From an uncultured Peptococcaceae bacterium (GTDB taxonomy: Bacteria; Bacillota; Peptococcia; Peptococcales; Peptococcaceae): a stretch of DNA of 61,190 nucleotides. A program made the translations under genes and the position numbers. This document shows, piece by piece, positions 8,301 through 15,162 of this stretch. Each line of letters begins with the position of its first letter. Within the stretch, counting starts at the first letter, position 1. A model generated the notes under the pieces. The model searched no databases. It was not told where the DNA came from and saw only the letters and a program-made list of their open reading frames with translations. The DNA is taken from the NCBI GenBank assembly GCA_910585405.1, contig CAJUDO010000019.1, forward strand, positions 1 to 61,190, given 5' to 3'.

Positions 8301-8872
8301 GGGCAGAGCAGCACGGGCATGTGGCTGCCGTAGGATTTGATTTGTACTGCAGTATGCTGGATGACGCCATTCGGGAGCTTAAGGGTGAGAAGACAGGGAA
8401 ACGACGGGAAGTGGAGCTGGATTTGCAGGTGAGTGCTTTTATTCCCGAATATTATATTCGAGACAGTGCAGTGAAATTGGGATTTTATCAGCGTATTCAG
8501 CAGGCTCGAGTAATTGACCGGCTGCATTTGCTGGAGGATGAGTTAGTAGACCGATTCGGTGATGTGCCGCCGGAAACATGGAATTTGCTGCGGGTCGCAG
8601 AACTAAAAATTTATTGTATGCAAATCGGTATTCGCAGCCTGAAGCAGAAGGGCGGCGTGATAAATGCGCTGTTTGAAGCGGACACTGCCATGGACTTGTC
8701 CAAATTGATGCAGCTGGTGCAGAAATACAAACGGCAGCTCACCTACGGCAGTGACGGCGGCGAACTGGTAGTGCGCATCATGGTAGGTAGTGCCGATGCG
8801 GAGAACTGTTTGGAGTTGATAAAGAAAATTTTATTAGATATGCTTACCATTGTGAAATCAGAGCAGGTCTGA
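5321..8872 (+). CDS. mfd: Transcription-repair coupling factor
   Basis: A 1183-residue ATP-dependent translocase that removes RNA polymerase stalled at lesions and recruits the UvrAB repair proteins. It begins with a UvrB-homology region (about residues 1-350), has an RNA-polymerase-interacting domain around residue 500-580 (YVVHMNHGIGRYMG), then the superfamily 2 helicase core: Walker A GDVGYGKTEVA near residue 661, DEEQRFGV near 763, SATPIPRTL and the arginine-rich GRVGRSNR. ATG 5321 was chosen because GGAAGG lies six bases upstream; a TTG two codons earlier is the alternative. Its last codons contain the promoter of the next gene. Confidence 0.97.
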   Translation: METQKTELLDFLRQEPEVSKVRDRLLMSGEAVVYGLYEGQRMLVTASLAQQWAQGNVLVLCDTQKRAKELWEDFVDLLPGYEVLYFPALEMIPYEVVAQSGELEQKRLEVLSQLVLERQRRFIVVTTIEGISKKLLPRGDFCQGLLPLEVGQQMEQQQLKAHLVTFGYEYAEQVERPGQFSVRGGIFDIYSVNYKNPLRLEFFDDEIDSIRLFDTASQCSVEKVNQVCLVPGREFFLMPQCKEVGIKKIHQQFTQQVEQMSKRKSREPLERLQSKVGEVLEKLQQDLYFNGLEQYQTFFYPECASVLDYMGNGMLVVLDEANRIQEAQEYLEKERRQTFSELLLKGNVLPGQGEYFYELDEMAQMVNHGLHLSFSLLPKRSAFQEMDSRMALDIQNISSFFGNPQLLVEELQTWQKQNYRILILLTSAAKALRLQQMLGDNEILCSWIADRYQADPGQIYLAYGNISHGARFPQSHLVLVSETEVFRQQKKQVGKKFFQEDGQKISQLDDLKVGDYVVHMNHGIGRYMGIERLKVQDVERDYLIVKYSDDGKLYIPVEQFDLLQKYTVNEGVAPKVNKLGGNEWQRTKNKVRASVEQLAEGLLQIYARRKSEEGYAFSPDDQWQKEFEDAFPYVETEDQLRAIEDVKRDMMSPHVMDRLICGDVGYGKTEVAIRAAFKAVNDGKQVAILVPTTVLAQQHYNTFLERFHPYGIRVEMLSRFSTAKQQKVTIEGLKSGAVDIVVGTHKLLGKTVSFHDLGLLVVDEEQRFGVTHKEKIKSLRSQVDVLTLSATPIPRTLHMSLVGIRDMSVIETPPQDRYPIQTYIVERTPELLKDSIRRELGRGGQVYVVHNRVEDIESLAEEIRELVPEARILVGHGQMKEHQLEQIMMEFIAHQADVLICTTIIETGLDISNANTMIVDEADKMGLAQLYQLRGRVGRSNRIAYAYLTYKKDKTLSQLAEKRLAAIREYTELGSGFKIAMRDLEIRGAGNLLGAEQHGHVAAVGFDLYCSMLDDAIRELKGEKTGKRREVELDLQVSAFIPEYYIRDSAVKLGFYQRIQQARVIDRLHLLEDELVDRFGDVPPETWNLLRVAELKIYCMQIGIRSLKQKGGVINALFEADTAMDLSKLMQLVQKYKRQLTYGSDGGELVVRIMVGSADAENCLELIKKILLDMLTIVKSEQV

Positions 8873-8878
8873 TATAAT
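8850..8878 (+). promoter_or_regulatory. Strong promoter for the parvulin lipoprotein gene, embedded in the 3' end of mfd
   Basis: TTGTGA (8850-8855), exactly 17 bp, TATAAT (8873-8878). The -35 box and spacer lie in the last codons of mfd and the -10 starts one base after its stop codon. Confidence 0.8.
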
Positions 8879-8927
8879 GATACCATGTCAAATGTGACAG
8901 CATTGAATTGAAGGAGAGAAAATAACA

Positions 8928-9977
8928 ATGAAGAAAAAGATGGCAGTATTAGTTTTGGGAATGTTTCTGGTAGGTGGTCTTTTTGGCTGCGGGCCAAAAG
9001 TGCCTGAGGGCACAGTAGCTACAGTAAACGGGGAACCAATTTCGCAAGAAGAACTGGATGTCAACTATCAGCAGATGCTGCAGATGTATCAGTTCTACGG
9101 TTATGATGTGACTGATGACACTGTGAAAATTCAGGCTAGAAATGGCATGTTGAACAACATGATTACGCAGGAATTATTGCTGCAGGAAGCTGCAAAGAGA
9201 GGCTTGGAGGTAACCGATGAGGAACTGGAAAGCAGTATCAATGATTTGGTAGAAAATCAGTACGGCGGTAGCATGGCTGATCTGGAAGCTGCGGTAGAAC
9301 AGGCTGGCATGACGATGGACTATTTCCGGGAAGCGCAGAGAGATGATCTACAGCTGACCAAGCTGCAGGAAAATCTGGTGAATGAACCAGAAACAGTAGA
9401 CGTAATCAAGGCGCGTCACATTTTGATTGGTAATGAAACAGAGAATGCGGAGCAGGTTGCTGCTGATTTGATTGCCCAGTTGGACAATGGCGCTGACTTT
9501 GCGACGTTGGCAACGGAAAATTCCACCGATGCTGGTTCGGCGGCTGATGGCGGCGAGCTGGGGTATTTCGCAGTAACAGGTTTGACGACTTCTAAAATGG
9601 TAGATGAGTTTGCCGAAGCTGCAAAAGCGCTGGAAATCGGGGAATATTCCAAAACACCGGTACAGAGCCAGTTTGGCTATCACATTATTTTAGTGGAAGA
9701 TAAACAGGACAATGTGAACTTGCTGGATGATCCAGAAAAATATGAAAGTGTACTGCAGGGCATTTATGGTTATGGCTTGCAGAATCTAGCCATGAGTTTG
9801 CAGGAGGATGCCGATATAGAAATTCTTCTGGATATGGAAAGTGTGCCAGAAACTCCTGCCGCTGACAATACAGATGGCGGCAATACGGATGATGGTAATA
9901 CAAATAACGAAAATGCAGATGACAGTGATACAGATGCTCCTGCCGATGATGAAGGCGAGGATGCATCTCAGCAGTAA
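8928..9977 (+). CDS. Parvulin-type peptidyl-prolyl isomerase lipoprotein (PrsA/SurA-like)
   Basis: A 349-residue exported foldase. The N-terminus has a lipoprotein signal (MKKKMAVLVLGMF...) with the lipobox LFGC, so the mature protein is anchored to a membrane by Cys21. Residues about 35-155 form the SurA_N-like helical chaperone part. Residues about 160-262 are a PpiC rotamase domain (ARHILIG, FATLATENSTD, GGELGYF, FGYHIILV). The last 40 residues are Asp/Asn/Gly-rich low-complexity sequence without clear structure. It probably assists folding of secreted or outer-membrane proteins. GAAGGAGAG precedes ATG 8928. The Sel1 protein gene follows 24 bp downstream. Confidence 0.88.
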   Translation: MKKKMAVLVLGMFLVGGLFGCGPKVPEGTVATVNGEPISQEELDVNYQQMLQMYQFYGYDVTDDTVKIQARNGMLNNMITQELLLQEAAKRGLEVTDEELESSINDLVENQYGGSMADLEAAVEQAGMTMDYFREAQRDDLQLTKLQENLVNEPETVDVIKARHILIGNETENAEQVAADLIAQLDNGADFATLATENSTDAGSAADGGELGYFAVTGLTTSKMVDEFAEAAKALEIGEYSKTPVQSQFGYHIILVEDKQDNVNLLDDPEKYESVLQGIYGYGLQNLAMSLQEDADIEILLDMESVPETPAADNTDGGNTDDGNTNNENADDSDTDAPADDEGEDASQQ

Positions 9978-10001
9978 GATATGAAGTAGGGAGGGATTTG
10001 C

Positions 10002-10751
10002 ATGCCGCAGGCCGAGTTGATTGACAGCAAGGAAAAGCTGCAGGAGTTGGAGGAGGCAGCCAAAGAGGGTTTTGCCCGCGCGCAGTTTAATCTGGCTGTG
10101 TGCTATGAACAGGGCAAATGGGTAGAGCAGGACATGGAAAAAGCCATTGAATGGTATAAAAAATCGGCTGAACAGGGCAATCTGAATGCTTGTTATTTGC
10201 TGGGCAGCCGTTACTATAATGGAGATGGCGTAGAACAGGATTTTGAAAAGGCTTTTGAAAACTTCAAAATAGCCGCGCAAAAGGGGCATATCATTGCCCA
10301 GCAGTTTTTGGGCGAGTGCTACACTTTTGGGCAGGGTACGGAGCAAAATTTGGAAGAGGCTGCCGAATGGTATCTGAAAGCTGCCATGCGGGGCTCTCTG
10401 GAAGCGCAGGTTAATCTGGGTATTTGCTACAGCCAGGGCTTAGGCGTAGAGAAAAATGATGAGGAAGCTCTGCAGTGGTTCCAAAAGGCGGCGGAAGCCG
10501 GCCATCCTGCTGGCAAGATGAACCTCGCGATTTCCTATTACGAAGGGGAAGGCGTGGAGCAGGACAAAGAGAAAGCAGTTCAGCTATTGACAGAAGCAGC
10601 GGAATATATGCCTGATGCGCAGTTTTTACTGGCGCAGTGCTACGCCCAGAGCGAAGGCGTCGCGCAGGATCTGGCGAAAGCAAAGGAATTGTACCAGCAG
10701 GCTGCTGACGCCGGGATTGCCGAAGCAAAAGAGGCGCTGGAAAATCTATAA
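10002..10751 (+). CDS. Sel1-like repeat protein
   Basis: A 249-residue protein built almost wholly from about six Sel1-like (TPR-related) repeats of 36 residues, each with the pattern A-x-x-x-L-G-x-x-Y-x-x-G-x-G-V-x-x-D-x-x-K-A-x-x-W-x-x-x-A-A. It has no signal peptide or membrane segment, so it is probably a cytosolic scaffold; partner unknown. AGGGAGG precedes ATG 10002. It probably shares the transcript of the parvulin gene and ends at the terminator at 10837-10874. Confidence 0.88.
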   Translation: MPQAELIDSKEKLQELEEAAKEGFARAQFNLAVCYEQGKWVEQDMEKAIEWYKKSAEQGNLNACYLLGSRYYNGDGVEQDFEKAFENFKIAAQKGHIIAQQFLGECYTFGQGTEQNLEEAAEWYLKAAMRGSLEAQVNLGICYSQGLGVEKNDEEALQWFQKAAEAGHPAGKMNLAISYYEGEGVEQDKEKAVQLLTEAAEYMPDAQFLLAQCYAQSEGVAQDLAKAKELYQQAADAGIAEAKEALENL

Positions 10752-10836
10752 ACCTGTATAGAAAAGAAAAACGGATACATGACTGCTTAGTGGAAGCACT
10801 CCATAGTTTGCAGACAGAAAAAGCCGGAACAGTTAG

Positions 10837-10874
10837 GCCGTCTATTCCAAATCAAACGGAACAGACGGCTTTTT
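10837..10874 (+). terminator. Rho-independent terminator after the Sel1 gene
   Basis: GCCGTCT-ATTCC pairs with GGAA-CAGACGGC across a nine-base loop, followed by five T. Confidence 0.8.
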
Positions 10875-10980
10875 GCTGGGAACATATACAGAATGAAGGA
10901 GTCAGAAGGGACTAAGAAACAGAAAAATAAACTGTACTATAACTATTTTTAATTTTTTGAAACTTTTATCTAACAGATGA

Positions 10981-11009
10981 TTGACTTCTTGGCATTCCGG
11001 TGCTATACT
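10981..11009 (+). promoter_or_regulatory. Promoter of the TRAP transporter genes
   Basis: TTGACT (10981-10986), 17-bp spacer, TATACT (11004-11009), about 63 bp before dctP. Nothing else is evident in the 320-bp gap apart from this and the terminator at 10837. Confidence 0.8.
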
Positions 11010-11071
11010 CTGTGCATGGATAAATTCACTATCCAGAAGAGAACATTTATATTTATGGGGGAGATTTACCG

Positions 11072-12097
11072 ATGAAAAGAGCACGTAAATTGGTTGCCGC
11101 ATTGACCGTATGTGCAATGGCTTTCACACTGACAGCCTGCGGCGGTGGCAACAATGCAAAACAAGAGGAAAACACAAATGCAGAACCAGTTGTATTGAAA
11201 CTGGCTACGACTGTAAATGAACAGGACAGCTTCCAGATTGCAGCAGAAAAATTTGCTGAATTGGTATCTGAAAGAACAGATGGCGCTTACACCATCGAAA
11301 TTCATCCAAACGGTGAATTGGGCGACGAAAATGCGATGCTGTCCAGTATGGCAGCCGGCACACTGGATATGGGGATTGTGACAAGCGGTCCGTTTGTAAA
11401 CTATGCGCAGGATATGGGTGTACTGGATATGCCGTTCCTGTTTGGCAGCAATGAAGAAGCTTATGCCGTATTGGACGGTGAAGTGGGACAGGAATTGCTG
11501 GGTACTCTGGAAAGTGCAAACCTGAAAGGTCTGGCTTATGCAGAACGTGGCTTCCGCAATCTGACCAATAGTGTAAGACCAGTTACAACAGTTGCTGACA
11601 TGGCAGGTCTGAAACTGCGTGTTATGGAAAATGAAGTATATGCAAAAACCTTCGAAGCACTGGGAACCAATGCAACACCGATGGGTTGGCAGGACACTCT
11701 GACTGCATTGCAGAACGGTGCCATTGAAGGTCAGGAAAACCCAGTAAACGTAATTTGCTCTTACGCTCTGTGGGATTCCAATCAGAAATATGCAACTCTG
11801 ACTCGTCATTCCTACTCTACAGCAATCATCACCATGAGTTTGGATAAATTCAATGAACTGCCTGAAGATGTTCAGGGTATCTTCAAAGAAGCCGCTCAGG
11901 AAGCTGCAGAATATGAACGCGCTTGGGTTGCAGAAAACGAAGCAACACAGCTGCAGGAAATGAAAGATAATGGCATGGAGGTTGTAGAAGAGCCAGATCT
12001 GGACAGCTTCAAATCTGCTGTACAGGTTGTATATGACGCATATCCACAGTATGCTGATTATCTGAGCAGAATCCAGGCTGTAACAGACGCAATGTAA
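11072..12097 (+). CDS. dctP: TRAP transporter substrate-binding lipoprotein (DctP family)
   Basis: A 341-residue extracytoplasmic receptor for an organic anion. It starts with a lipoprotein signal (MKRARKLVAALTVCAMAFT) and lipobox LTAC, giving a lipid-anchored Cys. The DctP fold is evident from LKLATTVNEQDSFQIAAEKFAE, the GELGDENAMLSSMAAGTLDM region, and the conserved YAERGFRNLTNS and GLKLRVMEN segments; the arginine of LRVMEN normally binds the substrate carboxylate. GGGGGAG precedes ATG 11072. Genes for the two membrane subunits follow after a terminator, which should make this subunit the most abundant. Substrate is probably a C4-dicarboxylate or similar acid; it cannot be fixed from sequence. 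Confidence 0.93.
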   Translation: MKRARKLVAALTVCAMAFTLTACGGGNNAKQEENTNAEPVVLKLATTVNEQDSFQIAAEKFAELVSERTDGAYTIEIHPNGELGDENAMLSSMAAGTLDMGIVTSGPFVNYAQDMGVLDMPFLFGSNEEAYAVLDGEVGQELLGTLESANLKGLAYAERGFRNLTNSVRPVTTVADMAGLKLRVMENEVYAKTFEALGTNATPMGWQDTLTALQNGAIEGQENPVNVICSYALWDSNQKYATLTRHSYSTAIITMSLDKFNELPEDVQGIFKEAAQEAAEYERAWVAENEATQLQEMKDNGMEVVEEPDLDSFKSAVQVVYDAYPQYADYLSRIQAVTDAM

Positions 12098-12117
12098 TAA
12101 AAAGAAAAACATACATC

Positions 12118-12153
12118 AGCAAGGCAGGCAACCACTTGTCTGCCTTGCTTTTT
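12118..12153 (+). terminator. Intra-operon terminator between dctP and dctQ
   Basis: AGCAAGGCAGGCA pairs with TGTCTGCCTTGCT (one wobble) and is followed by a T-run. No strong promoter is seen before dctQ, so readthrough is probably how dctQM is expressed at lower level. Confidence 0.8.
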
Positions 12154-12196
12154 ATTTACATACAGGGTTTTTGATGCCGATAAGGAGTTGAAATGA

Positions 12197-12685
12197 ATGA
12201 GTTTTGTCAAAGGATTCAAAAAATTCAGTGATGGTCTTGATAAACTATGTATCGCAGTTGTAGTTATCATGCTTGCAGTTATGGTAGGCGTCACCATTGC
12301 GCAGATTATTTGCCGCAATTTTAAAGCGCTGCAGTGGAGTGAAGAGGTTTGCCGGTATTTATTGATTTGGACTACATTTTTGGGCGCCAGCTGCGTGTAT
12401 AAAGAGGGTTCCCATATTACGATTACCTTTATACAGGGATTATTTCCGCCTAAAGTGCAGCGGAAAATCCGCATTTTTGTGCATATTGTGTGTATTCTTG
12501 TATTCTTTACTGTGGTATATTATAGTTTTACGTTTGGTTTGAGGCAAAATCAGTTGGCTCCGTCTCTGCGAATTCCGATGAAGTATATGTATATGTCCAT
12601 TCCGATTGGATTTAGTTTTATGATTGTGCATGCGGTCAATGAAGTACTGCAGCTGCTAACCGCGAAAGGAGGGAAAGCGGAATGA
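12197..12685 (+). CDS. dctQ: TRAP transporter small permease subunit (DctQ family)
   Basis: A 162-residue integral membrane protein with four hydrophobic segments, the DctQ topology. The family motif appears as WSEEVCRYLLIWTTFLGA, with VYKEGSHITIT after it. It forms the membrane complex with DctM that moves the substrate presented by DctP, driven by a sodium gradient in characterised members. AAGGAG lies upstream of ATG 12197. Its stop overlaps the dctM start by four bases (ATGA), indicating translational coupling. Confidence 0.92.
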   Translation: MSFVKGFKKFSDGLDKLCIAVVVIMLAVMVGVTIAQIICRNFKALQWSEEVCRYLLIWTTFLGASCVYKEGSHITITFIQGLFPPKVQRKIRIFVHIVCILVFFTVVYYSFTFGLRQNQLAPSLRIPMKYMYMSIPIGFSFMIVHAVNEVLQLLTAKGGKAE

Positions 12686-13953
12686 GCTTGTTATTATTCG
12701 GTGTTTTTATTATCACATTATTGATTGGCATTCCGGTAGCGTTCTCTGTTATGCTGGCAGCAATCTCTGTACTATTGGCTGGTGATGTGAGCTTGGGTAT
12801 GGTGGCGCAGAGAATGTTTGAGAGCATCAACTCTTTTCCGTTGATTGCAGTTCCTTTCTTTATTTTAGCTGGCGATTTGCTGGCTCAGGGGGCAATCTCC
12901 AAATATCTGGTAGAGTTTGCCGAATCCTTTCTGGGCATTATTAAAGGCGGGTTGTCCATTGTTTCTGTTGTGGTTGCTATGTTTTTCGCAGCAATCTCTG
13001 GCTCCGGTGCTGCGACCACGGCAGCGGTAGGTGCAACGCTGATTCCGCAGCTGAAAGAACGCGGTTATGATGAAGACACTTCGGCAGCGTTAATTGCTGC
13101 GGCCGGTACTATTGGGGTTGTGATTCCGCCGTCAGTGCCTATGGTATTGTATGCGGTAGCAGCTGGGCAAGGCGTGACGCTGAATGCATTGTTTACCAAC
13201 GGATTTGGTCCGGGGATGCTGATGGGTGCTATCTTAATTGCCATTGCGTTGGTGCAGGCATATAAAAATAATTACCCGAAAGGCAATGGAATTACTCTAA
13301 AAAATGTAGTGGTCACTTTTGTCAAAGCGGTGCCTGGTTTGATTATGCCAGCGATTATTTTGGGCGGAATCTTTTCCGGTAAGTTTACCGCATCGGAAGC
13401 AGCTGCAGTCGCAGTGGTGTATGCGATGCTGGTATCTTTCTTTGTATATCGGGATATGACTCTGGAAAAGCTATTTAAGATTATGGCGGGCAGTGCAAAA
13501 ACATCAGCAGTGATTATGATTATTATTGCCTGTAGCGGTCCTTTTGGCTGGGTACTGGCATATTACAGCATTCCGGGAACCATTGCCAGCAGCATCTTGA
13601 GCATCTCCACAAATAAATATATTTTGATGTTCATGATCGCATTGGTTATTATTATTGCTGGCGTGTTTATGGAAACTTCCTCAGCTATCATCATCTTGAC
13701 GCCAGTATTGCTGCCGCTGGTGAGCGGATTGGGCATTGATTTGGTACACTTTGGGATTATGTTTGTGGTAGGCATCGCTATCGGGATGATTACGCCGCCG
13801 GTTGCCATCAATCTGTTTGTGGCTTCAGGAATTACCGGAAAACCGATAGAACTGATTGCCAAAGCGGTTATTCCCTACTTAGTGGGTCTGCTCTTTGTAT
13901 TCTTGATGATTGTGTATCTGCCGTTAATTTTCCCGGGACTGATTATCGGATAG
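12682..13953 (+). CDS. dctM: TRAP transporter large permease subunit (DctM family)
   Basis: A 423-residue membrane protein with about twelve hydrophobic segments, the normal DctM length. Conserved elements include FPLIAVPFFILAGDL, GSGAATTAAVGATLIP, the GTIGVVIPPSVPM loop, and GMITPPVAINLFVASGI near the end; the two PP loops are the substrate- and ion-binding hairpins of the transporter. It overlaps dctQ by four bases and ends just before the bidirectional terminator at 13983-14025. Confidence 0.95.
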   Translation: MSLLLFGVFIITLLIGIPVAFSVMLAAISVLLAGDVSLGMVAQRMFESINSFPLIAVPFFILAGDLLAQGAISKYLVEFAESFLGIIKGGLSIVSVVVAMFFAAISGSGAATTAAVGATLIPQLKERGYDEDTSAALIAAAGTIGVVIPPSVPMVLYAVAAGQGVTLNALFTNGFGPGMLMGAILIAIALVQAYKNNYPKGNGITLKNVVVTFVKAVPGLIMPAIILGGIFSGKFTASEAAAVAVVYAMLVSFFVYRDMTLEKLFKIMAGSAKTSAVIMIIIACSGPFGWVLAYYSIPGTIASSILSISTNKYILMFMIALVIIIAGVFMETSSAIIILTPVLLPLVSGLGIDLVHFGIMFVVGIAIGMITPPVAINLFVASGITGKPIELIAKAVIPYLVGLLFVFLMIVYLPLIFPGLIIG

Positions 13954-13982
13954 TATTAGAAAACAAAATAAAATAATGAGAT

Positions 13983-14025
13983 GAAAAATCCCTGACGCCT
14001 TATTTTATCGGCTGTCAGGGGTTTT
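13983..14025. terminator. Bidirectional terminator between convergent dctM and ECF gene
   Basis: AAAAATCCCTGAC pairs with GTCAGGGGTTTT, so both strands show a stem followed by T. The last codons and the stop of the minus-strand ECF gene lie inside it. Confidence 0.8.
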
Positions 14026-14547
14026 GTTGTCTGCTGATGATGTGAAGATGCGAGTGGTGACCGCGCGGATGGGCTTGTACAATAATAGCATTACGGCGAA
14101 ATTGCCGGCGCAGTGCAGCAAATCATAAGGAATGCCGGCAACCCACCAGGAAAATCCCGCCAATAGACCATTCTGCAAACCGCCGTTGAGTACTCCAGCA
14201 AAACAATAAGGAAGCGCGCAAAGTGCGCCAAAGCATAATCCGAAAGCGCCGGAGAGAATACTCCAAAACAGTGCTGATTGTTGTGCGTGGAAAAGTCTGG
14301 TCAAAAGCAGCAGGAGCGTCCAGACATACAGATAGGCGACCCACCAAAAATGCACGCCGTAGAGGATGCCCTCTAATAAGACAAAGGCGTACAATGCGTA
14401 GAGCGTGCGATAGCCCATACTGAGTGTGAACAGAATAATCCAAAAGCTGACCAGCTCGATATTGGGTAAAGCGGCCAAGGCCAGTTTGCTCACTTCCATC
14501 ACAGCTACCATTAGCCCTAAACGGGCGATCTCCCCCACTTTAAGCAT
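14005..14547 (-). CDS. ECF transporter S component (possible corrinoid-specific)
   Basis: A very hydrophobic protein of 180 residues with about six membrane segments, matching the size and layout of an energy-coupling-factor substrate-binding (S) subunit. The N-terminal KVGEIARLGLMVAVMEVSK segment resembles the region that contacts the shared ECF transmembrane subunit. ATG 14547 was chosen because it overlaps the end of the upstream DUF4430 gene by eight bases, giving translational coupling; the frame continues to 14589 as an alternative. The shared ATPase and T subunits are not in this window. Pairing with a transcobalamin-like DUF4430 protein suggests a cobamide substrate; this is inference. 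Confidence 0.72.
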   Translation of the reverse strand: MLKVGEIARLGLMVAVMEVSKLALAALPNIELVSFWIILFTLSMGYRTLYALYAFVLLEGILYGVHFWWVAYLYVWTLLLLLTRLFHAQQSALFWSILSGAFGLCFGALCALPYCFAGVLNGGLQNGLLAGFSWWVAGIPYDLLHCAGNFAVMLLLYKPIRAVTTRIFTSSADNKTPDSR

Positions 14548-14959
14548 TTGCTTCTGTGGTATACTGTAAACGGAATACGTCGCCGTCATTTACCGGCTGT
14601 TGATCGACGCCGTAATTGGCCAATTCGCCGTTTACGTAAACGCTCCACCAAGCATGATCTTTGTCCCAGTCTGCGGTACAATCATTAACGGTTTCTATCA
14701 TGAGCCCATAGCTGCCTTCTGTGCCGCTGAAGGTCAGGCCTTCAGCTTCTTCCAATGCCTGCCGCAGATAAAGAGCATCCGTGTGCAGTTCGTAGGAAGT
14801 AGATGCTTCTTCATTATCAATCACTTCAATGGTAACCGCTTTTGCGCCCTCAGCTGCTGTAGGTGCAAAGACTGCGTGAACCATGAAAAAAGCTGCCATT
14901 GCAATGGCTAGCACTGCTACAGCTAAGAGTAAGGTTTTATTTTGTTTTGTTTTCTCCAT
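14540..14959 (-). CDS. DUF4430 (transcobalamin-like C-terminal domain) membrane-anchored protein
   Basis: A 139-residue protein with one N-terminal membrane segment (TLLLAVAVLAIAMAAFFMV) and an external DUF4430 domain from about residue 45. The family hallmark is visible as DHAWWSVYVNGELANYGVD followed by VNDGDVFRLQY. DUF4430 shares its fold with the C-terminal domain of transcobalamin and intrinsic factor, which bind cobalamin. ATG 14959 was chosen because GAGGAA precedes it; the frame is open to 15061 but that part covers the promoter. It overlaps the ECF gene, and together they look like a surface capture and uptake unit. Confidence 0.8.
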   Translation of the reverse strand: MEKTKQNKTLLLAVAVLAIAMAAFFMVHAVFAPTAAEGAKAVTIEVIDNEEASTSYELHTDALYLRQALEEAEGLTFSGTEGSYGLMIETVNDCTADWDKDHAWWSVYVNGELANYGVDQQPVNDGDVFRLQYTTEANA

Positions 14960-15007
14960 AATGTTCCTCGGCTTTCTATGTGTAGTTTTGTAGGACATCC
15001 CGTACTT

Positions 15008-15036
15008 ATTATAGAGAGTTTCTTTCAAATTGGCAA
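15008..15036 (-). promoter_or_regulatory. Promoter of the DUF4430-ECF operon
   Basis: On the minus strand TTGCCA (15036-15031), 17 bp, TATAAT (15013-15008). Only about 40 bases separate the expected transcription start from the start codon, too short for a cobalamin riboswitch. Confidence 0.75.
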
Positions 15037-15108
15037 CTAATATTGTTCTTGCTGTTTTCATTGAGGTTGTTAAATGGTTTAACGAAAATAAAAAATAGCA
15101 TTCGAGAT

Positions 15109-15135
15109 AAAGCCCCCACTTGAACTGGAGGCTTT
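15109..15135 (-). terminator. Hairpin after the ABC permease gene (weak terminator)
   Basis: On the minus strand AAAGCCTCCA pairs with TGGGGGCTTT around a seven-base loop. The T tail is short, so efficiency is uncertain. Confidence 0.5.
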
Positions 15136-15162
15136 GGTTTTACCTATACATGAGTGAAAAAG

